Shown here one piece after another: positions 23,885-34,690 of a DNA stretch of 64,000 nucleotides (its first letter is position 1; the number at the start of each line of letters is the position of its first letter). The position numbers and the translations under genes were made by a program. Source of the DNA: Typhlomys cinereus (Eukaryota; Chordata; Mammalia; Rodentia; Platacanthomyidae); NCBI GenBank assembly GCA_023101885.1, contig JALPQD010000044.1, positions 6,105,565 through 6,169,564 of the forward strand. The letters are read 5' to 3'. The notes under the pieces are model-generated. The model was not told the origin of the DNA. It did no database searches and worked only from the letters and a program-made list of their open reading frames with translations.

Positions 23885-24175
23885 GTTTATCTGTGTGGGG
23901 AAGGTTGGAGTGTGTGTGTGTTTGCTTGTACATGAGCATAAGTATGTATACAGGTGCCTTGTCGAGGCCCAAGGTTGATGATGGGAATCATCTCAGATCA
24001 CTCTTTAAGTTTTTCTTGCCTGTGGTCCTCGCCTGTAGGTTAGTCTGGCTAGTGAGCTTACTCTGGGGAATACCAGGCTCGGCTTCTTGGCTGGATTTAT
24101 AGCTGCACAACATTTTCTGTGGGATACGAAATCTGGTCCATTTGTGTGAGTGGTAAGGCCATCTCCTCAGTGCCT
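23885..24175 (-). mobile_element. Diverged tRNA-derived SINE, reverse
   Basis: A TG-rich tail, ccaaggttgatgatgggaat and a terminal ggccatctcctcagtgcc head resemble B2-superfamily elements. The family is uncertain because of divergence. Confidence 0.4.
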
Positions 24176-24227
24176 TTTCTGCCTATCATAAGGACTTTTT
24201 AAAAAATTTAAAAATTATTTATTTTTT

Positions 24228-24790
24228 TGCCTGTGAATGTTTATCAGATGGCACTGTGTGTCCTTGTGAAGGACCAAGAGTGACTTCAGGAATATGTTGA
24301 ATTGCCTATACCTCCTTTTCGCTTTACTCTGGAATTTCCCAGTCTCTGCCCACCAAGACATGAAAGTGTAGGCCACTGCCTTTCAGGCCTGATGTTTTTA
24401 CATGGGACCTGGGATCCTGGACTCAGTACCTTCTGCTTGGGAGGCAGAGTCTTTTTTTAAAAACATTTTTATTATTATTTCTGCTCATACAAACTTAGTA
24501 GGTACACCGGTTCCCTCCTTCCGTCCTCCTCGCCCCGACCCCCCTGCTCCCTCTCCCCTCACCCCTCCTTCCCCATCCCCCAGTGCCTCCCCCCCCAATC
24601 CCAGGAGAATCCTTTAATATGCATGCCAGACTCTCTCCTCTGGGCCCTCCTCTCCGATGACATACAAGGACCCAGTGGCATTTCCCTGAACTCTTTCCTG
24701 TGTTTCCCTTAAGCATAGGAGCACTACTGTGGCTGTCAATCCCTTGGGGAGGCAGAGTCTTAACTCTGGAGCAATTTCTCCAGCCTCATA
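24228..24790 (-). mobile_element. B2-superfamily (DIP-like) SINE, interrupted by L1
   Basis: Reverse orientation. The SINE body (tgaaggaccaagagtgac, ggaatttcccagtctctgcc, catgggacctgggatcc) precedes the L1, and the tRNA-like head (gtcttaactctggagcaatt and tctccagcc) resumes after it. Confidence 0.7.
24454..24746 (-). mobile_element. L1 3' end inserted into a SINE
   Basis: The reverse L1 terminus of about 293 bp is flanked by a perfect 15-bp repeat gggaggcagagtctt at 24439-24453 and 24747-24761. The repeat lies within a reverse B2-like SINE, so the SINE is older. Confidence 0.92.
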
Positions 24791-24840
24791 AGGACTTTTT
24801 GATTGCTTTAGAAACCATTTTGATCTAGTCTGAATGTTGT

Positions 24841-24862
24841 TATCTATCTATCTATCTATCTA

Positions 24863-24908
<46 letters not shown>
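24841..24908 (+). repeat. (TATC)n(TGTC)n microsatellite
   Basis: Six tatc-type units are followed by about eleven tgtc-type units, a compound tetranucleotide repeat just downstream of a SINE. Confidence 0.95.
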
Positions 24909-25587
24909 ATATATTTCCATATAAGTCATGTTTTGAGGTTCTAAGTGGATAATGGCAAAATGAAGTATTCCTTCTGAGTAACACCATTAACTGGTTTATG
25001 ATAGTTAAAATACAGAATTTGGTTACATGTTGAATTAAATTTTGTTGCTATTATTTCCCTTATTAAGCAGACATTTTGACTAATAAAATTTGAGAGGTAA
25101 CTTTTTAATATGCTAGAGGAACACTGGTGTACTAGTGAGTCTTGGTTTTTCTTCCTTAGTCTTTCACTTTCTGTGGTGGCCTTGATCATCTTGTGGGCTG
25201 CTTTGCACTGATTTTTCCATATAAAAGTGGGATTGAAAGCTTCTGACTATAAAACTAGATGTGTCATATTCTCTTTTGTTAACTTCCTATCCCATTTTTG
25301 CGTTGCTGTTAAATCTACATTTAGAAATTATTTTGCAAGGGAAGGAGATTCATCTCCATAAAGGTAGAGAACTTTTTAAAGCATTTAATGATTTCTGGTA
25401 TACATAGATATATTTAATAAATCCAGACATTTACATTTCTTTCCATATTATGGAAAGTAGATTCTTAAACTGTATTTCTTGATTATTTCTTGGATTCTGT
25501 GTTCATGAGAACCCAAGAGTTTGTCCTCTCATGCCTGATTTCTTTATTAGTTTTAAAATGCTGTAATTTATAACAAGGGAGGGAGAG

Positions 25588-25738
25588 AGAGATTGAGAGG
25601 TAGTAAAGAAAGAAAGAAGGAAAGAAAGAAAGAAAAAGAAACAAAAAGAAAGAAAGAAAGAGGGAAGGAAGGAAGGAAGAAAGGAAGAAAGGAAGGAAGG
25701 AAGGAAGGAAGGAAGGAAGAAAGGAAGAAAGGAAGGGG
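25588..25738 (+). repeat. (GAAA)n/(GGAA)n purine tract
   Basis: About 150 bases of nearly pure purine on this strand, made of aaag and aagg units. Long mirror-symmetric purine tracts can form triplex DNA. Confidence 0.92.
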
Positions 25739-25899
25739 AACACTAAGAGAACTCTTGGCTATAGCATGTGTGGAGGTCATAACAAACTTTCAGAAGTTCT
25801 CACCTTTCACCTTAATGACTCCAGACAGTGAACTCAAGTCATTACTCTTGTGCACCAGCAACATTACCCACTGTCTGCCAGCCTCTGGTTTTTGTTTTC

Positions 25900-26245
25900 T
25901 TTATATATGTATGTACCTGTGGGATGATTACATGATTACATGTGCTTGTTTGCATGTGTGTATGTGCACAAGGGGGTCATGGGTGCATGTGCATATAATT
26001 GAGTGTGCGTGTGGAGGTCTGAGAGTGATACCTACAATTGTCTTTGATCTTTTCTTCAGTTACTGTTTTCATCAGCAAACCTGTATTAGGACATAGTATA
26101 GCTTGTCAACTTGCTCTGGGGACTGAAATTACAGTCGGGCTACAACACCTTGTGGAACTTTCTACATAGGTTCTGGCAATCTGTACTCCTATCCTTTTGA
26201 TTGCATCACAAATATTTTAACTGCTGAACCATTTTCCCAGCCCTG
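25900..26245 (-). mobile_element. Diverged B2-superfamily SINE, reverse
   Basis: A TG-rich tail, gtgtggaggtctgagagtga, gctctggggactgaaattac and a final aaccattttcccagccc head outline an old reverse SINE. Confidence 0.4.
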
Positions 26246-27960
26246 ATTTCCTTTCTTCATACAGTTTATAAAGAGTTTCTTTTTTGTTTAGCTCTTGGCT
26301 AAAAAAATTGCATATAAGTACAAGCACGCAGATTTTACTAAACACTTTTATTTTGGTATATTAATTGAATCATGACTATCATACTTAAAGTGATCATTGT
26401 GATGATGAAAAGATAAGAAAGTCAGTTAGATTATTTTCAGTCAAATAATTAAAGATCTTGTTTATCAGCTGTCATGTCCTGGTTTTATCACCACTCATTC
26501 CTTGAGTATTCATCCCATCAACATGCATTTCCTGTTGTATATATTTACCTATACATATCTTTTATGTCTGTAATTCTTGTCTGCTTTTCTCATTTAAATT
26601 TTATACTTCTCTAGAGGAAGGGACCAACTTGGCATTTTATTCTTTTGCTGATGCTTAGATTTGTGTAATTTATATAAAAAGTGTAATTTGACATGAATGT
26701 TGACCCATCATCTGTAACAACCAATGCTTTTCCAATTGGGAGAATTAATTTTCATTAATTTAGCACCAATCTGTACCCATGGAGTTTTAGCTCTAAGAGA
26801 AAAAACTTATGAAGCTACTTACTTCTGATAAGAATAAAACCTATTGATTTGATTTGATTTGAACCATTTTCATAAGCCACACACCACATTTCATGCTTTA
26901 TACAACAGTCTTTTTTATAGTTGCACAGTGAATTTAAAAAAAAAAATTACAACCCTGCGTAACACACTAAAAATCCATGTGCTTTGACTGTACAGTAAAT
27001 TCCAATATGCCATTGCAAATTGCTTTAGACTTTGCACATACCATGGTTTGTGTATGATTTAGAATGAGGAACATATTTTGTAGATCTGTATTCATACATT
27101 GCTACTAATGCTTATTGGGAAATGACCAGTAAATTTGGAAAAAATTATCTGTCAAACTATTGCAGGACGTGTAGGTGGTATTTGCTGTACATGTTATGAA
27201 AATACAAAGAAATGTGTAGCAGTGAATGAATGCCAGAAAAATCTCACCACATGATAAAGTAAATAAAAAACAACTGCTTTGAAGAATGACATCCCTGGAT
27301 TGTGATTTATAGAAATTTTCAGGGCTATAGAAATTTTTTTCTATCTTGTGGAATACTTCATCACACTAAAACTTGTCTTTTCTTCTGTTTAAGATCTAGT
27401 TGTATGATAAATATGTGGCAAATGTATGGCAACATGTCCACTGGCACTTCTTCAGCCTATGTTTCCTTATAGGTGAAAAAACTAAAAAGCAATCAGTGTG
27501 AGTTCATAAATATGCTGTTATATTATCGCTGGAGTAATCTTTCTTGATTTTTTTCCATTTAGAATTATTATATTTTCTAGCATATTGATAAATATGCATT
27601 TTAACATAATCATTGAAGGAACTTAGCTGAATCTTGACAACAGTACACATTAGTAATAGAAGCACATTCTTGCTTAGTAATAGAAGCACGTTCTTGCTCA
27701 TGAGTATTCATAACTATCAAAACGGTCTGTATCCAACTTGATAAAAACCTTGGCAAAACAGCCAGCACTACTTAGAGAATTAACATGTTCAATAACATTT
27801 GGACATTTTGTAAAGAACTACTTATGAAAAATGTAATGACATCAAGGTTTTATCATGTAGAAATGTGAACAGGAATTTATATTGTATACACAACTCAGAA
27901 GATAGCATTATGAATAGCATTACTGAAACAGGTTTTTGATACTGGTTTTTAGTTTTCAAA
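26246..27960. other. DIAPH2 intron, nothing recognised
   Basis: AT-rich sequence with a small (TTGAT)n patch near 26845 and the tandem duplication at 27650. No gene found. Confidence 0.5.
27650..27699 (+). repeat. 28-bp tandem duplication
   Basis: The unit ttagtaatagaagcacattc plus ttgc occurs twice in a row with one difference. Confidence 0.8.
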
Positions 27961-28059
27961 ATATTTGTGTATTTGTGTGTGTGTGTGTATGTGCATGTGT
28001 CTGTGTATATTGGAAGACACTGTGTGTGTCTGAAGTCCTGGCATTTTTTTTTAAAACTT

Positions 28060-31050
28060 CATTCATTGTGTGTGTGTTTGTGCCTGTGTGTGTGCATATA
28101 TGCATGTATCAGAACACACATGTGTCCCTGTGGAGGACCAAGGGTGACTTTGGGAATCATCTTGTATTGCTTCCATTCTTGATTTGCTCTGGGATTTTCC
28201 AGGCTGTGCCTACCAGGACTGGAAGTACAGGCCGCGGCCTTTTCAGCCTGGCATTTTTTTTAGCATTTTTTATTATTATTTCCGCTCATACAAACTTAAT
28301 AGGTACACCGGTTCCCTCCCTCCCTCCCCCCCCCGAACCCCCTCCTGCCCCTCTTCTCCTCCCTCCCTCCCCATCCCCCAGTGCCTCCCGCCCCAATTCC
28401 CAGAGAGTCCTTTAATGTGCATCCCTGACTCTCCTCTGGGCCCTCCTCTCCGATGACATACAAGGACCCAGTGGCATTTCCCTGAACGCTTTCCCATGTT
28501 CCCCTTAAGCATAGGAACACTACTGTGGATGCCAATCCCTTGCCTCCAAGGATCTTGGTGCCTTTAGCAGATGCTAGACTTTGTGAGGTCAACAGTGTGT
28601 TGGACATTGCGCCGGGAATGCAAAGTCCAATTATGATTGCTTCGGCCCTAACTTGTGTGGAGTATCTTGCAAATCATTGCTCCTCCCATCCTTTTGCTCT
28701 TACACTCCTACCGCCCCATCTTCTGCAAATGTCCCTGAGCTTCAGGATGGGGAGAGATTAGTCTGGCCTGGTTCTAGGTGGTTGATATAGAGTCTCTGAA
28801 GTTTTGGATTGTGGTTTGTTGATTTTTCTTTTGCAGTTTTGCTGCTCCTGCAATGCCCTTCACTCCATCCTGCTGGGCACTGTATGTCAACCCCTGGCCA
28901 GAGACAAAAAGCTGTTAAACTGGAGTCTTATTATAAGAGCACATTCAAGGGTAGATGTAATAAAAGTAGGAAACCTCAGTGAGGGAGGGGTCAATCACCC
29001 ATTTGCAAAATGGTTACTTTTTATCTGCCCGACACTATGCCCTCCCCTTCTGGTGAGATCATACCCTCTTAGTTCTAAATAATCAGGGACGAACATCTGT
29101 GAACTTAACCAGGTGTCACATTACTTACTTGCAGTCCTTGATGGAGGCCTGTTTTCTCTACTGTAACATGGTCACTTCTCTCCTTGTTTCTGGTGTGGCC
29201 CTCCAACCCCATCCCTCCTGTTCATAATCCTTGCAATTACTGTAGGTAATACATAGATTTACCTATGAGTGTCTCAAGGTGGGCTGGGTGGGTTTGGTAC
29301 TATGAGCCACCTATTAGGGAGTACATACGGCGCTTAATTTTCTGGGTCTGGGATACTTCACTTAATATAATTGTTTCTAATGACATCCTTTTCCCGGCAA
29401 ATTCCAGTAATTCATCATTTTTGATAGCTGAGTAGTACTCCATTGTATAGATGTACCACAGTTTCCTTATCCACTCGTCAACTGTTGGACATTTGGGTTG
29501 ATTCCATGACTTTGCTATTGTAAACAGTGCTGCTATGAACATGGTCGTGCTTGTGCTATCGAGGTGAACCTCTGCTGCATAGGGGATTATTCCCAAAAGT
29601 GGAATAGCAGGGTCATATGGCATTTGAATCTTTAATTTCTTTAAGAATCTCCAGACGGCTCGCCAGAGTGGCTGTAATGAGCCTGCATTCCCACTAGCAA
29701 TGTAGCAGAGTTCCCCTCTCTCCACATCCTCTCCAGCATTTGTTGTTGTTTGTATTGTGGATTTTTGCCATCCTGACCAGGGTGAGATGATATCTCAGGG
29801 AAGTTTTGATTTTCATTTCCCTGATGGCTAAGGAAATGGAGCATTTTTTAAGATATTTGTTAGACATTTTAATTTCATCCCTGGTAAAATTTCTTTTAAG
29901 TTCCAGGGCCCATTTTTTTAATTGGGCCATTGGTTTCCTTGATGTTTAGGTTTCTAAATTCTTTGTGCACTCTGGACAGTAGAGCTCTATCAGATATGTG
30001 GTTAGAGAAGATTTTCTCCCATTCTGTGGGTTGCCTTTGAGCTCGTGTTACAATCTCTTTATCTGAACAGAAGCTCTTTAATTTCACCAGATCCCAACTG
30101 TTGAGAGTTGGTAGCAGTGACTGTGCCATTGGATGTCTGTTTAGGAAATGTTGGCCTAGCCCAATCAGCTCGAGGGAGTTCCCTATCCTTTCAACTATGG
30201 TTTTTATAGTCTCTGGCCTGATATCAAGGTCCTTGATCCATTTGGAATTAAGTCTTGTACATGGTGACAAGTATAGGTCCAGCTTTAATCTTCTGCATGT
30301 GGAGATCCAGTTTTGCCAGCACCATTTGTTAATGATGCTGTTCTTTTTCCATTGGATTCTTTGGGCCCCTTTGTCAAAGACCAAATGGCTGTAATTTTGT
30401 GGGCTTATATCTGGGTCTTCAACCCTTATCCATTGATCTGTGTGCCTATTTTGGAGCCAGTACCAGGCTGTTTTTATAACTATGGATTTGTAGTATAGAC
30501 TAAGGTTTGGTATGGTGATACCTCCAGCAGTGTTTTTGTTACTCAGGATTGTCTTTGCTATCCCGGGTCTTTTGTGCCTCCATATGAATTCTGAGATTGT
30601 TTGGTCAACTTCTTTGAAGAAATGCTTTGGGATTTTAATTGGTATAGCATTGAATTTATATATTGCTTTTGGTAGGATGGTCATTTTTACGATGTTGATT
30701 CTGCCAATCCAGGAACATGGGAGGTCTTTCCACCTTCTGGTGTCTTCTGCAGTTTCTTTTTTTAGGGTTTTAAAGTTTTCATTGTAAAGGTCTTTTACCT
30801 CCTTGGTTAGGTTTATACCAAGGTATTTCATTTTTTTAGGGGCTATAGTAAATGGGATTGTTTCTTTCAAGGCTTTTTCACTTCTTTCATTCTGGGCATA
30901 TAGGAAGGCCTCTGATTTTTGCACATTTATTTTGTATCATGCCACCCTTCAGCCTGGAATTTTTATGTGGGACCCGGGATCTGCACTCAGGACCTTCTGC
31001 TTTTGAGGTAAAGTCTTAACCCCTGAGTCATCTCTCCAGCCTGTCCTGGC
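28060..31050 (-). mobile_element. B2-superfamily (DIP-like) SINE, split by the 2.7-kb L1
   Basis: The SINE body (ctgtggaggaccaagggtga, ggattttccaggctgtgcc) lies at 28060-28257 and its head (ggacccgggatctgcactca, gagtcatctctccagcctg) at 30949-31044. The two parts rejoin when the L1 is removed. A partial SINE copy follows at about 31045-31118. Confidence 0.7.
28258..30948 (-). mobile_element. 5'-truncated L1 (about 2.7 kb) with ORF2 C-terminal half
   Basis: The reverse-oriented L1 runs from poly-A (28258) through the 3' UTR and ORF2 to about 30943. The longest intact ORF2 piece is the 342-codon frame at 30924-29896, from the [18 protein letters not shown] segment after the reverse transcriptase core through [13 protein letters not shown]. 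Frames 29930-29694 and 29725-29300 hold the rest, including the Cys-rich [14 protein letters not shown] motif and the end MYSLIGGS. At least two frameshifts make it inactive. A near-perfect direct repeat (ttcagcctggcattttt, one mismatch) flanks it at about 28242 and 30949, inside a SINE. Confidence 0.92.
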
Positions 31051-31124
31051 ATTTTTACATGGAACCCAGGATCCCTTCTGCTTGTAGGCAGAAGCTTAAA
31101 CCCTCTAGTCTGTAACTGAATTTC

Positions 31125-31362
31125 CTTTATTTGGTGTGCCTGAGTGTGTGTGTATCAGAGGGCACTGTGTGTGCCTGTGGGGGACGAAGGGTGTCTTTGG
31201 GAATCACCCTGCATTGCGCTACTTCTTTGTTTTGCTCTTTAGACTCTACCTTCCAGGACTGGAAGTACATGGTGCTGTTATTTCTGCCTCGCATTTTTGT
31301 GTGGTATACAGGATCTGAACTCAGGACCATCTGATTAACCCATGAGCCATCTTTCTACCCCT
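31125..31362 (-). mobile_element. B2-superfamily (DIP-like) SINE
   Basis: Reverse orientation. Blocks tgtgggggacgaagggtg, ccttccaggactggaagt, aggatctgaactcagga and atgagccatctttctacc match the other copies. Confidence 0.65.
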
Positions 31363-31960
31363 TAACTGAATTCCTTAAGATAAGCCTAACTTTCACTTTA
31401 AAATAATTTATGTATAATTATTGTATTTTTATATATTCAAAGGTAATATTGGACATAAATTCATAAATTTGTGTTATTTGAACTGTTCATGTCATACAAA
31501 TCAGTTTTATCTAAAGTACTTAGACATATATTAAAGTTTTGATATAATTCTCTTATGACATAATTATAAAAGCTTTTATTGGTTTAATAATATAATTGGT
31601 AAGTGCATCTTATAATAATTCATACAGATATCTCTTTGCCATATAGGACGGTAGTTTAAGAACAAATTCCAAATAAATGCGAAGAGGTCGTACATTTCCA
31701 AATGCCTAGTGCATATCCAGGGAATTGAGTATAATGTGGCTCCAAGTTGATATTGGGAAGCAGGATAATGCATTTTTAGTTCTCTTTCTCTCTCTCGCTT
31801 TCTCTCTTTCACTCTTTTTCTCTCTGCAGGAATGTGTACTTGCATGTGCATGTTTGCATGTGGGTGGGTTTAGTGCTTGTGGCTACTCCTGAGTAAAAAC
31901 AATGGGAATGTAGAACAATCTAGGGTGATTCCTCATGTCACTCCCCAGGCTTCCACAGGC

Positions 31961-32127
31961 ACACACACTCCCATGCCCTCTTATACACACATGGACACAC
32001 ACAAAATCAGTCAGTCAGTCAGTCAGTCAGTCAGTCAGTCTGTCACACACACTCCCATGCCCTCTTACACACACATGGACACACACAAAATCAGTCTGTC
32101 AGTCAATCAATCAATCAATCAATCAAT
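31961..32127 (+). repeat. Duplicated CA-rich unit with (CAGT)n and (CAAT)n
   Basis: An 82-bp block starting cacacacactcccatgccct and ending in tcagtcagtc repeats appears twice (31961-32042 and 32043-32127). In the second copy the tetranucleotide becomes mostly tcaa. It is probably an expanded SINE tail. Confidence 0.8.
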
Positions 32128-32773
32128 GGTCATGTACAGATGTATAGGAATAGCAGAGGTTCGCAGCTGTTGGAATTCTAACCTGCCTCCAAGATGTGTT
32201 GCACTGGAAAAATGCCCTGGAGGCTCTCCCATGGCCTATCTGTCATCTCAGTGGACTTTTCATAGGAGCTGGGTAGCTGACAATTTCCAAGTAAGATACA
32301 AGCTAGCACCTGGACTGCAGGTATTCACTGCCATTGACTGAAGAAGATTCATGTCCAGTAGATAACAGCATTTGCTTTATGACCCCAGTCGTTTAACTGA
32401 TGTGAGATACTTGACAACTAATTCAGGGAGCATTCTCACATGGTTAGCAGTGCTATAAGTTTAAAGTTCATATCAAGCAGTTTTAATCTGAGAATGTTAC
32501 ATTCAGATGAAACAGATATAAATAGTATGTGGAAGCCAACATAATGCTATAGTGTACATTTAAAAGTAAACCAACTTCAAGTGAGGTGATTCCGCAGCGT
32601 TCCATGTGGATACACACACACACACACACACACACATTACTTTAAACACATCTAGTTGTCAGATCCCTTCTGCCAAATTCAGTGATACTGGAAAATATTT
32701 AAATTGTTTCTGGTTGTTCCTATTTTAAAGGACATCTTCTCAGTATTGGCTAGAAATCTAGGATTCTTTTTAT

Positions 32774-32904
32774 TTTTTTATTTTTTTTTTGGTAACAAAA
32801 TGCAAATGTTTATTTTTTTCAAAATTTAACTATACTATCGAAAATAAATTATAGACAAACTTCAATATTTGTACATCATCTTCATAGATCTATAACAGTG
32901 CTTT
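32774..32904 (-). pseudogene. Retroinserted mRNA 3' end, gene unknown
   Basis: A 131-bp insert begins with a poly-T run and carries a reverse AATAAA about 20 bases inside it. A perfect 15-bp repeat taggattctttttat flanks it at 32759-32773 and 32905-32919. This is the signature of L1-mediated retroposition of a polyadenylated RNA, truncated to its 3' UTR. I do not recognise the source transcript. Confidence 0.75.
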
Positions 32905-33680
32905 TAGGATTCTTTTTATAATATGGTATCATACCTCCTTTGACAATAGCTTCATGATGAGGTTCTTGGAGACTATTTCTTAAATTCGTGTATTCTACCA
33001 TAATTTATTAAAAATATTGAACACTGGAGTGTTATAACCAGATTTTAAAAGTCAAGTTATCATAAATTTCTTTGTATGATGTAATATTTATCAAAGAGTA
33101 AGAGTAACCTGAAGTATTTCTATACCTAAAATTACATTCAAACATCAATGCATTTTTCTTTGATATAGAACATGCTTAAGAAATTTGCAGTGCTTTAGAG
33201 CTCAGCATTTTTAGCATCAATTAAAATGGCACAACACTTGAAATATAAATGGAAAGAGACATCAATCTGGGAATGTGACAGGAAAAAAAATCATTTCAGT
33301 TTAGTTACTCAGCATGATTTCCCCCTGGGAATAGCATGTAGAAGCATTATGGTTGGTCATTTATCTGTAGACCTTCTATTGATTAAGGTATCTGCTATTT
33401 CTAACTTCTAATTGACACAATTTTTGTATACATTTGCATGGTACTATGGTACTTCAGTAACAGTGTGAATTATCAGATCAGGGTAATTGAATTATCTGTC
33501 CCTCCAAGCATTTTTTTCCTTTGTGTTGGGGACATTCCAGATCATGCTTCTTAGCTATTATAACATAATGCAAACAGATGTTTTCATTGTTATTTTTTTA
33601 CTGCAAACAGGCCTTATATCCTTTCAGGAAGCATTTGGTTAATCCTATGTCAGTCATGCCATTATTGAATCCACTGCTTA

Positions 33681-33682
<2 letters not shown>

Positions 33683-33729
<47 letters not shown>
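33683..33729 (+). repeat. (TG)n microsatellite
   Basis: About 23 uninterrupted TG units at the tail side of a reverse SINE. Confidence 0.95.
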
Positions 33730-33731
<2 letters not shown>

Positions 33732-33955
33732 ATTTATGTTTACCAGAAAGCACCTGAGTGTATGTTCTTTTGCATACTCAAGGACGACATCTAAAATCAT
33801 TCTGGATTGCTTTATTTCCTTATTGTTTTTCTCTGGGATTTCCTGGGCTCCTTTCAGGACAGGAATTGCAGGCTGCATTTTTTACATGGTATATGGAGGT
33901 CTGAACTCAGGTCCTTTTGCTTGTGAGCTAAAGGCTTTAACCCCATATATATAGC
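33683..33955 (-). mobile_element. B2-superfamily SINE with (TG)n tail
   Basis: The (TG)n stretch at 33683-33729 is followed by tcaaggacgacatct, gggatttcctgggctcc and ggtctgaactcaggtcc, a reverse-oriented, diverged copy of the DIP-like SINE. Confidence 0.55.
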
Positions 33956-34339
33956 TGCCATTGGTGATTTTTAAAATATAATTTAGCTTTCATTTTATAT
34001 TCTTTCCTGAAAGGTAAATAACCAGAAAACCTTTTTTACCCATTGATGATTTTTGTTTTGGACAGTAGTGAGAAGAGAAATTTGTTCACCAAGCTAAATT
34101 CTTAGCATGTATTTGTTCACTTACTTTACTTTCTAGGTAGAGACAGTGTCTAGCTAGTTGCCCACGATGGCCTTGAAGTCACTTTATAGCTTAGAGGAGC
34201 TTATCATCTTCTCAGTTCAGTTTATAGATTCGCTTCCTTCTCTAAAATGGAGAAAAGTTCTTGATTTCATAATGAGTGAAGTTGCGATTCTTGCTGTGTA
34301 TTCACAGACATTAATGAGTGAAGATATTTATGTTACTTT

Positions 34340-34475
34340 AAATTTTAAAAATAATTTTTATTCTTTGAAAGTTTCATGTTGTGTGCAATATATTTTGGTT
34401 ACGTCTACCCTACATCCTTCCCACTTTCTAATCCTCCCTCCCCCTGCGTCTCTTCTTTTATCATTTTTGGTGTGA
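34340..34475 (-). mobile_element. Old L1 3' end fragment, reverse
   Basis: aatatattttggttacgtct and the C-rich tail ctaatcctccctccccct match old rodent L1 3' termini in reverse. It is strongly truncated. Confidence 0.45.
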
Positions 34476-34477
34476 TG

Positions 34478-34690
34478 TAGGAGCTTGCAATCACAGCACT
34501 TAGGATGCTAATGCAGAAGGATTGTGAGCTGGACACTGACCTTAGCTATGTAGTCAGTACCAGGCCAGTCTGAGTTACCCAGTGAACTCAATATGTCTGC
34601 AGCTCAGTGTTAACTGTTCAACTACCATGTGTAAAGCCTTAGGTTTGATTCACCTTGCATACATACAAAATAGTTATTTACATTTTTAAA
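34478..34690 (+). mobile_element. B1-ID composite SINE
   Basis: A B1-like part (aatcacagcacttaggatgc, accaggccagtctgagttac) is joined to an ID-like tRNA part (gcagctcagtgttaactgtt, ccttaggtttgattcacc). Such dimers are a known rodent SINE class. Confidence 0.6.

Noticed and set aside
25483..26096. Frames of Lys/Arg/Glu or Phe/Ser/Leu repeats
   Set aside because: Translation of the GAAA/GGAA microsatellite in both directions.
27936..28456. Plus-strand frames of up to 159 codons with Cys-Val runs and Pro tails
   Set aside because: TG repeats and the C-rich reverse L1 3' end produce them; no gene.
30101..31006. Plus-strand frames opposite the 2.7-kb L1
   Set aside because: Antisense of ORF2; the same shadows occur opposite the large L1 at 43776-44678.
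31977..32127. CRISPR-like short direct repeats
   Set aside because: The units are tetranucleotides without spacers, in a mammalian intron: a microsatellite.
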